Shown: in pieces, positions 55,670-64,000 of the stretch
How the letters are laid out: each line of letters starts with the position of its first letter
How positions within the stretch are numbered: position 1 is the stretch's first letter
Assembly: GCF_001613505.1 (NCBI RefSeq)
Contig: NZ_BDCM01000006.1
Location: forward strand, 1-64,000
DNA from: Nocardia mikamii NBRC 108933
Lineage (GTDB): Bacteria; Actinomycetota; Actinomycetes; Mycobacteriales; Mycobacteriaceae
Length of the DNA stretch: 64,000 bases
Direction: 5' to 3'
Program-made: the position numbers and the translations under genes
Notes under the pieces: model-generated
The model's input: the letters and a program-made list of their open reading frames with translations, nothing else
The model's database searches: none
Told to the model about the DNA's origin: nothing

Positions 55670-56407
55670 AGCCCTACGTCGTCAATCGGCGACACCCCGC
55701 TGATTCTCTTCGTCCTCGGCAGCGATACGAGCGAAGACGCTGACTGCCGCAGACCGGTGTGTCGCAATGTCGTGCATCGCTCTGAAAGCGTCGTCTTAGG
55801 AAGCGATTTCGGAAAGCGCGTTACCGTAAGCTCCGCACTCATCATCTCGACCATCACGCTGTCTCGGTCGAACACGCAAACCCATGCAAGCCGATCGACG
55901 CCGCAGCTGCCAGCGGCCCGACCAACAGATCGGCCCGAGCGTTTCGAGCGCGCCCGATAAGCGCACGTAGTTCAGCCGCCATGACCGCCGCAGAACCGAC
56001 GACACGATGCGGCGCCGGCCTGATCAATCACGAAAGCAAAACATCTTCCGCCCGCACGCAAAAGAGCTGCCCTCGTCTGTCTGCCGCGTTCACCGGACGG
56101 CAAACCCCGAACGCACGCAGTCATCGCGGTCGATGCCCGTACAGGCAAAAAGGACCAACTCCGAAGTCGCGGTGGTTTCCCACGCGTGGCGGACCCACGA
56201 AGAGGCCGAGAACGCACTGTTCGCCTAAGTCGACGGCTGGTAAACACCCCGCGCATCCAGAAGAAACTAAGCTGGCGATCACCGGGTCAGTTCGAAGCCG
56301 GTTACCCATCAATGGGTTCCAGCCGGAACCCGATCATTCGCTTTCCGGCTAAGCGGAGGAACCTCAGTCACAAACCTGGCTGTGCCAGGATCATGCCTGC
56401 TTCACCC
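55670..56407. other. 738-base stretch without a supported gene
   Basis: Short frames exist on the + strand (for example ending AWRTHEEAENALFA near 56226), but none has a ribosome-binding site, reasonable length or family likeness. It separates the relaxase remnant from the converging type I restriction operon. Confidence 0.4.
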
Positions 56408-59400
56408 TTATGACAGCTGATCGGTGGCCGCCTCGTAGAACGCATCCGCGAGCGCCATGATCACCCCGTTGATTCCGGGCCCGTCGCTGAAGAAGTAGTC
56501 CGCCATCGTGTTGTGGGCGTCCTGGTTGTCGATCACCGCCTCGCTGACCGCCGCCTGGAAGTCCTGTGACTCCATGAACTGCTTCTTGGAGTTCACTCTC
56601 GTCTGCTTCACCAGGTCCGGATACGCCAGCAACCGCTCCACCAGTCCCTGCACGAACTCACGCACCTGCGACGCGGTAAACGACTCAGCACCGAACAGGT
56701 CGTTCATCCGGTCGATGACGACCTGCAGCGCAACATATTTCGGCTCCTTCTTCGTGCCAGAGCCAGCGGCACTGATGCCCTTTAGCTGACCCTCACCGGT
56801 CAGCGAGATGTCCACCGCGGAGGCCTTGGTGTGCCTGACCCCGACCAGCACCACATCCGACAGGTCGACCGGTGCGGCCCACGAAGATTCGGCGATGACC
56901 TTCTCCAGCAGTCGCAGGAAGATCGACAGCATCTCCATGTACGGGTCGGCGTAGTTGACGATCTGGCTCATGAAGTCGTAGAGCCGCACGTAGGTGGAGA
57001 CGTCCTTGCGGAACAGGTCGAGAGTGTTGAGCGTGAGCGTGTCGTCTGCCTCTTTCGCCGCCGCGTACCGGCGCCCGAACTCGTTCTTGGCCGGGCTGAT
57101 TCCGGCGGACAACGCACTGTTGCCCTTGCGGCCCACCCACATCGCCGCGACATCCTGCACCTCTGCGGTGGTGTAGATCCCGGCCTGGGCAAGCTTGTCG
57201 ACCAGGTGAACGACCACGTACGGGTCGGTTTCGGTTTCGAGGGTGGCGTTGGTGAAGTAGGGCTCGAACGATTTTCGGATGTCGTCGGCCTTGTTGGCGA
57301 AGTCGATGACGAACGTCTTACGTTTCCGCTCCCCGCCCGCAGTGCGGTGGGTGCGGTTCAGTCGCGACAACGTCTGCACCGCTGTCACCCCGGACAGTTT
57401 CTTGTCGATATACATCGCTGTCAGCAGCGGCTGGTCGAAGCCGGTCTGGAACTTGTTGGCCACCAGCATGATCGAGTACGAGGTGCCCTTGAATGCCGCA
57501 GCCAGATCCGTGCCGGCGCCGGGGTTCATGTTGGCCTCGGTGAACTCGTCATCCCTACCCGCCCGAGGACCCCACTCGGCCAACCATTCCTCGTCGTCGG
57601 CCATCGTCACCGAGCCGGAGAACGCGACCAGGGTGCGGTAGGTGTAGGAGTTGTCCATGGTTGCGCGTTTGGCGATGTAGGCGTCGATCGCCTTCTTGTA
57701 CTTCACCGCCGCCTTGCGGGAGTCAGTCACCACCATCGCCTTCGCCCGGCCCTCCAGTAGGTGAGCGACATTGGCGTGGAAGTGCTCAACGATGATCCGC
57801 ACTTTCGACCCGATGTTGGTCGGGTGCAGCGACACCCACCGCATCATCCCCTTACGGGCTGTGGCCTCGTCGACCTCGTCGCCGCCGTTCTTGGCGTTCT
57901 CGGCGATCTTCAACGCGGTGTCGTAAGTCTGGTAGCCGCGCAGCACGTCGAGTATGTAGCCCTCCTCGATCGCTTGGCGCATCGAGTACAGGTGGAACTC
58001 GACCGGTTTCCCGTCGGGACCCTTGCGGCCAAACAGTTCCAGGGTCTTGTTCTTCGGGGTCGCGGTGAACGCGAAGTAGGAGATGTTCTGCGACTCAGCC
58101 CGTTCGGTCATCTCCGCAGCGAGGATCGCCTCCACATCGATCTCGCCGCCGTCCTCGATCTCATTGACCTGTTCTGCGGTCAGTACTGCCCTCAGTTTCG
58201 ATGAGATCTGCCCGGACTGCGACGAATGCGCCTCGTCGGCGATCACCGCGAACCGCCGGCCCTGCAGCGAGGTGTCGGCGCGGATCTCGTCGAGCGCGAA
58301 CGGAAACGTCTGCACCGTCACCGCGATGATCAGGTCGCTGTTCTTCAACGCCGTCGCCAACAGGCTGGACTTCGACTGCGCGCCGGCCTTGCGGACGTCT
58401 TCCGGGCTGATCGTCGTCACGATCTTCCCGGACCCGTCGATCTGCCGGACCGCCTCCTGCAACTGTCCATCGAGCACTGTACGGTCCACGACCACGATCA
58501 CCGAGTCGAACACCTTCGTATCGTCGACGTGCAGCCGGGCGAGCCGGTGCGCGGTCCAGGCGATGGTGTTCGTCTTCCCCGACCCCGCCGAATGCTCGAT
58601 CAGATATCGCTGACCCACGCCTTCCTCGGTGACGGCGGCGACGATGTTCGTCACAGCTTCCCACTGGTGGAACCGCGGGAACAGCATGCTGGTGCGCCGC
58701 ATCGACGTGCCGGTCGCGACGTCCCATTCGTCCTTGGTGTCGACGATCATTAGCCGGCCGATAATGTTGAGCCAGGCGTCTTTCGCCCAGACCCGCTCCC
58801 ACAGATACGCCGTCGCCGACTTCCCGTCCGCGGCAGGTGGATTGCCGGCGCCGCCGTCGTGGCCAATGTTGAACGGCAGGAACGAAGTCTTCTCGCCCTC
58901 GAGCTTCGTGGTCATCGCGGCCAGGTCGTTCGACACAGCGAAATGGACCAGTGCCCGATGCCCGAACGACAGCAACGGTTCCGGGCGGCCGTTGGTGATC
59001 GGGTTGCGCTGCTTGCGGTACTGGTCGATCGCCGCGTCCAAAGACTGGGTGAAGTCGGTCTTCAGCTCTACGGTCGCTACAGGCAGCCCGTTGATGAAAA
59101 AGACCAGGTCGATGCTGCGCTTGTCGGCAGTGGAGAAATGCACCTGCCGCATCACCCGCACCCGCATTGCGGCGTACTGCTCGACGGTGGTCGCGTTCAG
59201 GCTGGTGTCAGGCCGGAACTGCGCCATCTTCAACCGGCCGCCCCCGATGTACTGCACTCCATTGCGCAGGACGTTCAGTGTTCCGCCGCCGTGTTCAAGG
59301 GGCTTGTCGAGCGCGGTGGTCAACACGTCGAGGAACTTCGTCTCCGAGCCTGCTGCCTTCAAAGCTTTTTCGAACGCCAGCTGCTGGGTGGCCCGCAGCC

Positions 59401-59533
59401 AGGCGAACAGGTCATCTGGTAACAGTGCCCGTTCCCGGTCGTAGCTGGTGTCGTTTGCCGAGTACAGCCACCCGTGAGCGTTGAGATGAGCGCAGATTTC
59501 AGATTCGAAGACGACCTCGTGGTGGTCGACCAT
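56408..59533 (-). CDS. hsdR: Type I restriction enzyme R subunit
   Basis: The product is 1041 residues, the usual length. The N-terminal PD-(D/E)xK nuclease includes RSIDLVFFINGLPVATVELK near 140-160. The SF2 motor has Walker A EHSAGSGKTNTIAWTAHRLA near 320, VVVDRTVLDGQLQEAV, DEAH-like motif VIADEAHSSQSGQ near 440 and FTATPKNKTLELFGRKG near 505. Helicase domain 2 shows LVANKFQTGFDQPLLTAMYI and QTLSRLNRTH. It translocates and cuts unmodified DNA within the HsdR2M2S complex. It starts 5 bases after hsdS and is last in the operon. Confidence 0.92.
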   Translation of the reverse strand: MVDHHEVVFESEICAHLNAHGWLYSANDTSYDRERALLPDDLFAWLRATQQLAFEKALKAAGSETKFLDVLTTALDKPLEHGGGTLNVLRNGVQYIGGGRLKMAQFRPDTSLNATTVEQYAAMRVRVMRQVHFSTADKRSIDLVFFINGLPVATVELKTDFTQSLDAAIDQYRKQRNPITNGRPEPLLSFGHRALVHFAVSNDLAAMTTKLEGEKTSFLPFNIGHDGGAGNPPAADGKSATAYLWERVWAKDAWLNIIGRLMIVDTKDEWDVATGTSMRRTSMLFPRFHQWEAVTNIVAAVTEEGVGQRYLIEHSAGSGKTNTIAWTAHRLARLHVDDTKVFDSVIVVVDRTVLDGQLQEAVRQIDGSGKIVTTISPEDVRKAGAQSKSSLLATALKNSDLIIAVTVQTFPFALDEIRADTSLQGRRFAVIADEAHSSQSGQISSKLRAVLTAEQVNEIEDGGEIDVEAILAAEMTERAESQNISYFAFTATPKNKTLELFGRKGPDGKPVEFHLYSMRQAIEEGYILDVLRGYQTYDTALKIAENAKNGGDEVDEATARKGMMRWVSLHPTNIGSKVRIIVEHFHANVAHLLEGRAKAMVVTDSRKAAVKYKKAIDAYIAKRATMDNSYTYRTLVAFSGSVTMADDEEWLAEWGPRAGRDDEFTEANMNPGAGTDLAAAFKGTSYSIMLVANKFQTGFDQPLLTAMYIDKKLSGVTAVQTLSRLNRTHRTAGGERKRKTFVIDFANKADDIRKSFEPYFTNATLETETDPYVVVHLVDKLAQAGIYTTAEVQDVAAMWVGRKGNSALSAGISPAKNEFGRRYAAAKEADDTLTLNTLDLFRKDVSTYVRLYDFMSQIVNYADPYMEMLSIFLRLLEKVIAESSWAAPVDLSDVVLVGVRHTKASAVDISLTGEGQLKGISAAGSGTKKEPKYVALQVVIDRMNDLFGAESFTASQVREFVQGLVERLLAYPDLVKQTRVNSKKQFMESQDFQAAVSEAVIDNQDAHNTMADYFFSDGPGINGVIMALADAFYEAATDQLS

Positions 59534-59538
59534 AGCGC

Positions 59539-60795
59539 CTACTTCCGTGTATCTATCTGACCCGTTACTGCAGCTGTGATCAGGGCTGACCGGCGTTCGC
59601 GCGCGAGTTCGATACAGCCTTCGGTCTCGGCGATGAGAGCTTCGATTCTGGCAGACTCGTTGTCCAAGAAGGCAATACGTCGACGCTGCTCCTCCAGCGA
59701 GGGCAGCTGCATCGGAAGGTTCACGATATCGGCCTGGCTGATATTGAGCATCGAGTAGCTCGCGCCAGTGGCCTCCAACTCGATCAGATCACGCCACCGT
59801 CGGCTCCCAAGCACTGCAGCCACGAATCGCGGATCCGCTTGGTTCTCATCAAGCGATAACGCATAAAGCTTGTCGGAGAGCATGAGCCTCGGATAGTCGC
59901 CGTCAACCACGGCCGCACTCCCGACCAGTTCACGGGTGTTTGCACGCGATACCAGCAGATCGCCGCGACGTACGACGATCTCGGGGCGCGGAGTCGCGTC
60001 GTCGGGCAGTTCCTTGTTCTCTAGTGGGCGAAACTGACCACCGTTTGCTGCACCCGCCTTCAGCACGGCCCATGTCTCGATGCCATCCGCCGGCCACGAG
60101 CAGCATTGTGGACTCCATCCCTGCCGCACCGATCGGATGATGTGCTTCAGGCGAGTACCATCGACACCGACAACGGCAACCGTTTCCTCGACAGCCGCAT
60201 GGCGACGCTCGCGGAGCATCTCGACCAGGCGCTGCTGCGCCTCTATCAGGGTGTCGATGCTGTCAGTCTCGCGGTCCAGGTAGTCGGCGATGGAGTGCTG
60301 TACCTCGACAGGGGGAAGAGGCAACGGCAACCTCGCCAGTTTCTCTGCGGTGAGGTGCGGCATCGAGACGACATTGGAGTACGCCCGCATGAAACCGCTG
60401 GCTCGTAACGCAATCAGATAGAACGTGAGGAACCGTCCATCGAAGCCGTCCAACGGTCGGAGTCGATTGATCGAGTTCTGGAATCCCCAGCCCGGCAGAT
60501 CCTCACCCACGTACGCCGCGCGACCAAAGCCGCCCTGACCGCCCTCGACGACGACAACGTCCCCCGCCCGGATACTCAACTGTGTCAATTCCGACTCGCG
60601 GAACCACATCTCATTCACATCGTCGAGAGCCAACACACCGTCAGGCTGCACGTTGGCGGCCCGCAAGTACGGGGCGAATACGTCGTTACCGGAGTCCTTG
60701 CTCTGCAGCATCTTTCCAAGAGTTACCGCTGCAGCGTTCTTGACCTGACACGCTGACCACCCCTCGGGCAAACTGTCCCAAAGTGGACCCTTCAC
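59539..60795 (-). CDS. hsdS: Type I restriction-modification specificity subunit S
   Basis: The start GTG (60793-60795) overlaps the hsdM stop; the product is 418 residues. Two target-recognition domains (about 10-160 and 215-365) are each followed by a conserved helix: LPPVEVQHSIADYLDRETDS with LVEMLRERRHAAVEE, and LPSLEEQRRRIAFLDNESAR with LARERRSALITAAVTGQI. The pair of helices sets the spacing between the two half-sites. The recognised sequence cannot be read from the protein. The gene looks intact. Confidence 0.9.
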   Translation of the reverse strand: MKGPLWDSLPEGWSACQVKNAAAVTLGKMLQSKDSGNDVFAPYLRAANVQPDGVLALDDVNEMWFRESELTQLSIRAGDVVVVEGGQGGFGRAAYVGEDLPGWGFQNSINRLRPLDGFDGRFLTFYLIALRASGFMRAYSNVVSMPHLTAEKLARLPLPLPPVEVQHSIADYLDRETDSIDTLIEAQQRLVEMLRERRHAAVEETVAVVGVDGTRLKHIIRSVRQGWSPQCCSWPADGIETWAVLKAGAANGGQFRPLENKELPDDATPRPEIVVRRGDLLVSRANTRELVGSAAVVDGDYPRLMLSDKLYALSLDENQADPRFVAAVLGSRRWRDLIELEATGASYSMLNISQADIVNLPMQLPSLEEQRRRIAFLDNESARIEALIAETEGCIELARERRSALITAAVTGQIDTRK

Positions 60796-62537
60796 TGCTC
60801 TACCTCACGCAGGAGCACGAGGATCTTAGCGATCTGCCTCTCCAGATCAGCATCAATTTCCGCAAGGGGACGAGGTGGCACGTACTTGTAGAAGTGCCGA
60901 GTGAACGGGATCTCGTACCCGGTCTTGATCTTGGACCAAGCGATCCACGCGTCCGGGGTGTGTGGCTTCACCTCAGCGTCGAAATACCGCTGAATCACTT
61001 CCAGCTTGCCCTCAGGCCCCTCGGTCGAACCGCCGTAGTTGAATGGGATGTTCTCGATGTCGCGCTTCCTGGGGTCCGGCTTCGGGTTGCCCATACGATC
61101 AACCGACGGCTTGCCACCTTCGGTCAGCAGCGGGCGCTCGATGGTGACAGCCCAGTAGCCGAACTCGTTGTTATCCAGCACTTTGCTGTAGTCGGGATCT
61201 GCGGCGGTGAAGGCGTCGTACAACTTCAGTATCCTTGCGCGATCCGCCGAGCTGAGTTCACGGTTCTTGGCGCCAAGGTTCTTGCGCATCTTGGTCCAGA
61301 ACGACGATCCGTCGATTAGCTGGATCAAACCCCTCCGCTCGGGATGCTTGGTGTTGTCCAGAATCCAGATGTATGTCGCGATCCCGGTGTTGAAGAACAT
61401 GTTGGTCGGCAGCGCCACGATCGCCTCGACCAGGTCATTCTCGAGTAACCACCTTCGGATATTCGACGGCCCAGACTCCGCGGCGCCACTGAACAGCGGC
61501 GACCCGTTCATAACTATGCCGACCCGGCCCCCGCCGTCCTCGGGCGCCCGCATCTTGTGGGCCAAGTGCAGCAAGAACAGCATCTGCCCGTCCGAGGTCG
61601 CCGGCAGGCCAGGTGCGAACCGGCCGTAGGGGCCGGCCGCGTCACGTTCCCTGGTGACCGCCTTGGCGTACTGCTTCCAGTCCACACCGTAGGGCGGGTT
61701 GGACATACAGAAGTCGAACTTACGGCCCCGGAAAGCGTCCTCGGTCAACGTGTTCCCGAAGGCGATGTGCGTCGCATCGTGGCCCTTGGCCAGCAGGTCG
61801 GACTTGCAGATCGCGTAGGACTGCGGGTTGTATTCCTGCCCGAACAACGTCAACTTCGCATCGGGGTTCTGCGCCAGCAGGTGCTCCTCTGCGAGCGCGA
61901 GCATGCCGCCGGTGCCGGCTGTCGGGTCGTAGAGAGTGCGAACGATGTTGTCCTCGGTCAGGTCGACGTCCTTCTCGGCGAAGAGCAGGTCGACCAGCAG
62001 CCGGATCGCGTCGCGCGGCGTGTAGTGATCTCCGGAGGTCTCGTTCGCGGCCTCGTTGAACTTGCGGATGATGTACTCAAACGCGTCGCCCATGTCGGCG
62101 TTGGAGACCGTATCCGGGTGCAGGTCAACGCCTTTGAACGAGGTGAGCACCTCGCGCAGGAGCTCGGCCTTCTCGAGGGCGAGGATCTCCTTCTTGAAGT
62201 CGAAGTACTCGAACACATCGACGTCGGCGGAGAACCGGTCGATGTAGTCGACTAGGTTGTCCGCCAGCCCGTCGGCGTCCTGGAGGAGGTTGTCGAAGGA
62301 GTAGTTGGAGGTGTTGTAGAACGGCCGGCCGGTGGCCTTCTTGACCTCGACCTTGAGCCGATTCGGGTTGTCGAATCTCGCGGCTAGCTCGCGGACGGTG
62401 TCCCGGTCGGGTTCGAGGATGCAGTCGAGGCGGCGCAGGATGGTGAGCGGGAGGATGACGTTGCCGTACTGGTTGGGGCGGTAAGGACCCCGAAGTTGGT
62501 CGGCGATCGACCAGATGAAACTACCGAGGGCGCTCAC
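60792..62537 (-). CDS. hsdM: Type I restriction-modification methyltransferase subunit M
   Basis: I chose GTG (62535-62537), with AAGGAG four bases upstream, because the conserved N-terminus SALGSFIWSIADQLRGPYRP starts there; the product is 581 residues. The N-terminal helical domain is followed by the methylase: DPTAGTGGMLALAEEHLL near 245 and catalytic NPPYGVDWKQYAKAV near 320. This is N6-adenine chemistry. It is the first gene of hsdM-hsdS-hsdR, all overlapping or within 5 bases, and is divergent from the gene at 62824. Confidence 0.92.
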   Translation of the reverse strand: MSALGSFIWSIADQLRGPYRPNQYGNVILPLTILRRLDCILEPDRDTVRELAARFDNPNRLKVEVKKATGRPFYNTSNYSFDNLLQDADGLADNLVDYIDRFSADVDVFEYFDFKKEILALEKAELLREVLTSFKGVDLHPDTVSNADMGDAFEYIIRKFNEAANETSGDHYTPRDAIRLLVDLLFAEKDVDLTEDNIVRTLYDPTAGTGGMLALAEEHLLAQNPDAKLTLFGQEYNPQSYAICKSDLLAKGHDATHIAFGNTLTEDAFRGRKFDFCMSNPPYGVDWKQYAKAVTRERDAAGPYGRFAPGLPATSDGQMLFLLHLAHKMRAPEDGGGRVGIVMNGSPLFSGAAESGPSNIRRWLLENDLVEAIVALPTNMFFNTGIATYIWILDNTKHPERRGLIQLIDGSSFWTKMRKNLGAKNRELSSADRARILKLYDAFTAADPDYSKVLDNNEFGYWAVTIERPLLTEGGKPSVDRMGNPKPDPRKRDIENIPFNYGGSTEGPEGKLEVIQRYFDAEVKPHTPDAWIAWSKIKTGYEIPFTRHFYKYVPPRPLAEIDADLERQIAKILVLLREVEQ

Positions 62538-62823
62538 GTGGCTCCTTACGTTCTCACTCGACGGCAACGGTTGGGCCGGCGAGTAGGCGCGCGTGCCACC
62601 GAGCGGAGACAGCGCAGCCCACAGGGTCGGCCACAAGAACATCATGTCGCACCGCGGTATCCTGCGGACCAGCAAGCCGCCAGACGAGGGCGGCGGTCGA
62701 CGATCACGACAGCATCCGCCTGACGACCATCGACCACACCACGGTCACCCCAATGTGAAAATACCTATGCTGCAAGCTAATCTGGTCCACGCTCGATGGA
62801 GCAGAAGCAGGGGGTAGCTGGTC

Positions 62824-64000
62824 TTGGCACGAAGACGACATCCAGAGGTCGATGACTCAACCCAAGTCGTGCCGCTGGCTGTACTGCGGCCCGACAGCGA
62901 ACTCCGCGCGAAGATCGGCGTGTCCTCTGGAAAAGAGTGGTCGTACTCGCAGAGCTGTCGCGACTGGCCCGGCTCCAAGCCGCACCTAGCCATCCTCCTC
63001 GTACCGGCCGACCGGGCCGCAGGCGCCGGCGACCAACTCGCTGACCAGATCTGGGGAGTAGGAATTGCGAAGGCCGGCCACAAGACTGACGCCGACCAGA
63101 AGGTGACCCTCTCCCACATTCACCTGCTACAAGAGATGGTCGACGTACCGAACGACTGGTCCGACGACCATCGACCCGACCGGTTACCGGTCACAGGCCC
63201 GGTGAACCTGAACGTTGTCAGCATTCTCACCAGTCTGACGCAACTACTGAAGAGTGACGCCGCCAAGCTGAAGACGTTGACGGATCTGCTTGACGAGCGG
63301 CCCGATTGGACGGAGCGCGCCCTCCGGTGGCGCGACGAGCGGGACGCGGTGTTGTTGTTCGCCAAGGTGGCTGGGCTAACCCCGAACAGCATCCCCAGCA
63401 TCAAAGACTGGGATCGAACCTCGGCCGATCATAGCTTTCTCAGTGGGGTTGGAGGTGACGCGGTCCAATTAGCGTTCGACCGCTGCACGCAGAAGCAAAT
63501 CGACGATATTCTCGGCAAACTAGGACACTTGACATCCCGTACATTCATTGATGCCGCCAATCCACACGCGCCACGCCACCATCTTGAGCTGACGACAATT
63601 GTCTCAGGGACCAGAGTTTCGTCAAGCAACGCCTCAATTGATGCCTACTATTTCCATGCGTCCACCGGCACTCTCGTAATTCTACGGTACATGCAGCCGC
63701 AGATGCTCGCGTCGCCCGACAGCTGCACACTCCTGGCCACGCTCAGAGATAGAGCCAGGAACGCAACACCGACAGTTGAGCAAAATACTGATGACTTTCG
63801 GCTGCTCAAGGATCCGCTTTTCGTTCGGATACATGACGACCAACCATTCACGCCAGGCTTGGCGCAGACCAGTTCTGGATCCATTTATCCGATCACGCAA
63901 GTCCTGACGGAGGCCGGCCGACCTCGTTCGACCCCTGCCAGGTTCAGTCGTCATCTGGTACCGACCGATTTCGCCCGGCTCGTTCGTGACGGATGGTTCG
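62824..64000 (+). CDS. Unrecognised protein, N-terminal 392 residues (runs off window)
   Basis: From TTG 62824, preceded by an in-frame stop at 62815 and a GGGGG site, the frame stays open to the window edge without a stop. The start ARRRHPEVDDSTQVVPLAVL is followed by a Trp-rich region (GKEWSYSQSCRDWPGSKPHL). Helices follow near 145-195 (LTSLTQLLKSDAAKLKTLTD, DERPDWTERALRWRDERDAV). Later segments (STGTLVILRYMQPQML, DFRLLKDPLFVRIHDDQPFT) look like a mixed fold. I recognise no family. Its divergent position next to hsdM in a defence island suggests a host-defence or RM accessory gene, but this is only context. Confidence 0.65.
   Translation, partial: MARRRHPEVDDSTQVVPLAVLRPDSELRAKIGVSSGKEWSYSQSCRDWPGSKPHLAILLVPADRAAGAGDQLADQIWGVGIAKAGHKTDADQKVTLSHIHLLQEMVDVPNDWSDDHRPDRLPVTGPVNLNVVSILTSLTQLLKSDAAKLKTLTDLLDERPDWTERALRWRDERDAVLLFAKVAGLTPNSIPSIKDWDRTSADHSFLSGVGGDAVQLAFDRCTQKQIDDILGKLGHLTSRTFIDAANPHAPRHHLELTTIVSGTRVSSSNASIDAYYFHASTGTLVILRYMQPQMLASPDSCTLLATLRDRARNATPTVEQNTDDFRLLKDPLFVRIHDDQPFTPGLAQTSSGSIYPITQVLTEAGRPRSTPARFSRHLVPTDFARLVRDGWF

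Overview
The window looks like chromosome of a high-G+C mycolic-acid actinomycete, most likely Nocardia or a close relative. The main reasons are a single-chain type I fatty acid synthase of 3119 residues beside holo-ACP synthase (a mycolate-genus arrangement), a DUF3618 protein, an ECF41-type sigma factor, and actinobacterial codon use. The genus is inferred from gene content; there is no rRNA in the window.

Layout. (1) About 1-8.6 kb: small hypothetical genes, a scar made of tRNA 3' ends with their terminators (2.4-3.0 kb), an ECF41 sigma factor with a flavoprotein oxidoreductase, and a reverse-strand cluster of hydrolase, GbsR/MarR regulator and O-methyltransferase with a palindromic operator. 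(2) About 8.7-25.4 kb: chromosomal core. It holds a crotonase behind a perfect palindrome, a divergent MarR/pirin pair, an excalibur-domain secreted protein, DUF3618, Bcp peroxiredoxin, a membrane-anchored ASKHA-like protein, a TetR regulator, AcpS and the giant FAS-I. (3) 25.44 kb: tRNA-Leu(UAG), followed directly by an accessory region that continues to the right edge. It opens with an AbrB-like protein, a tyrosine integrase and a DUF2637 membrane protein, then a decayed ISAs1-like transposase. (4) 30.0-49.2 kb: a seven-gene defence locus, all on the + strand. (5) 49.35-50.77 kb: an IS3-family element with a broken orfB. (6) 50.8-55.7 kb: a tRNA-like scar, a strongly G-depleted tract and a frameshifted MobF (TrwC/TraA) relaxase-helicase. 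(7) 56.4-62.5 kb: a complete type I restriction-modification operon (hsdM-hsdS-hsdR, - strand), with an unrecognised divergent gene running off the window.

The highlight is the locus at 30.0-49.2 kb. It carries the DISARM core: DrmA helicase (41143), DrmB with DUF1998 (44612) and the DrmC phospholipase-D-like protein (46429). I see neither the SNF2 helicase DrmD with DrmMI of class 1 nor the 5-cytosine methylase DrmMII of class 2. Instead the core is followed by a DPPY-type amino-methyltransferase with an inserted cysteine cluster, and preceded by a 792-residue protein in a DrmE-like position. Upstream are two translationally coupled genes: a 2090-residue STAND-like ATPase and a 733-residue metallo-beta-lactamase/beta-CASP nuclease with an N-terminal coiled coil. 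I read this as a possible DISARM variant with a sensor-plus-nuclease module. The core assignment is well supported; the functional link of the two upstream genes is inference from position, strand and close spacing.

The 25.5-64 kb region is therefore a defence island built by several mobile elements (integrase, ISAs1 remnant, IS3, relaxase), holding at least two independent methylation-based anti-phage systems.
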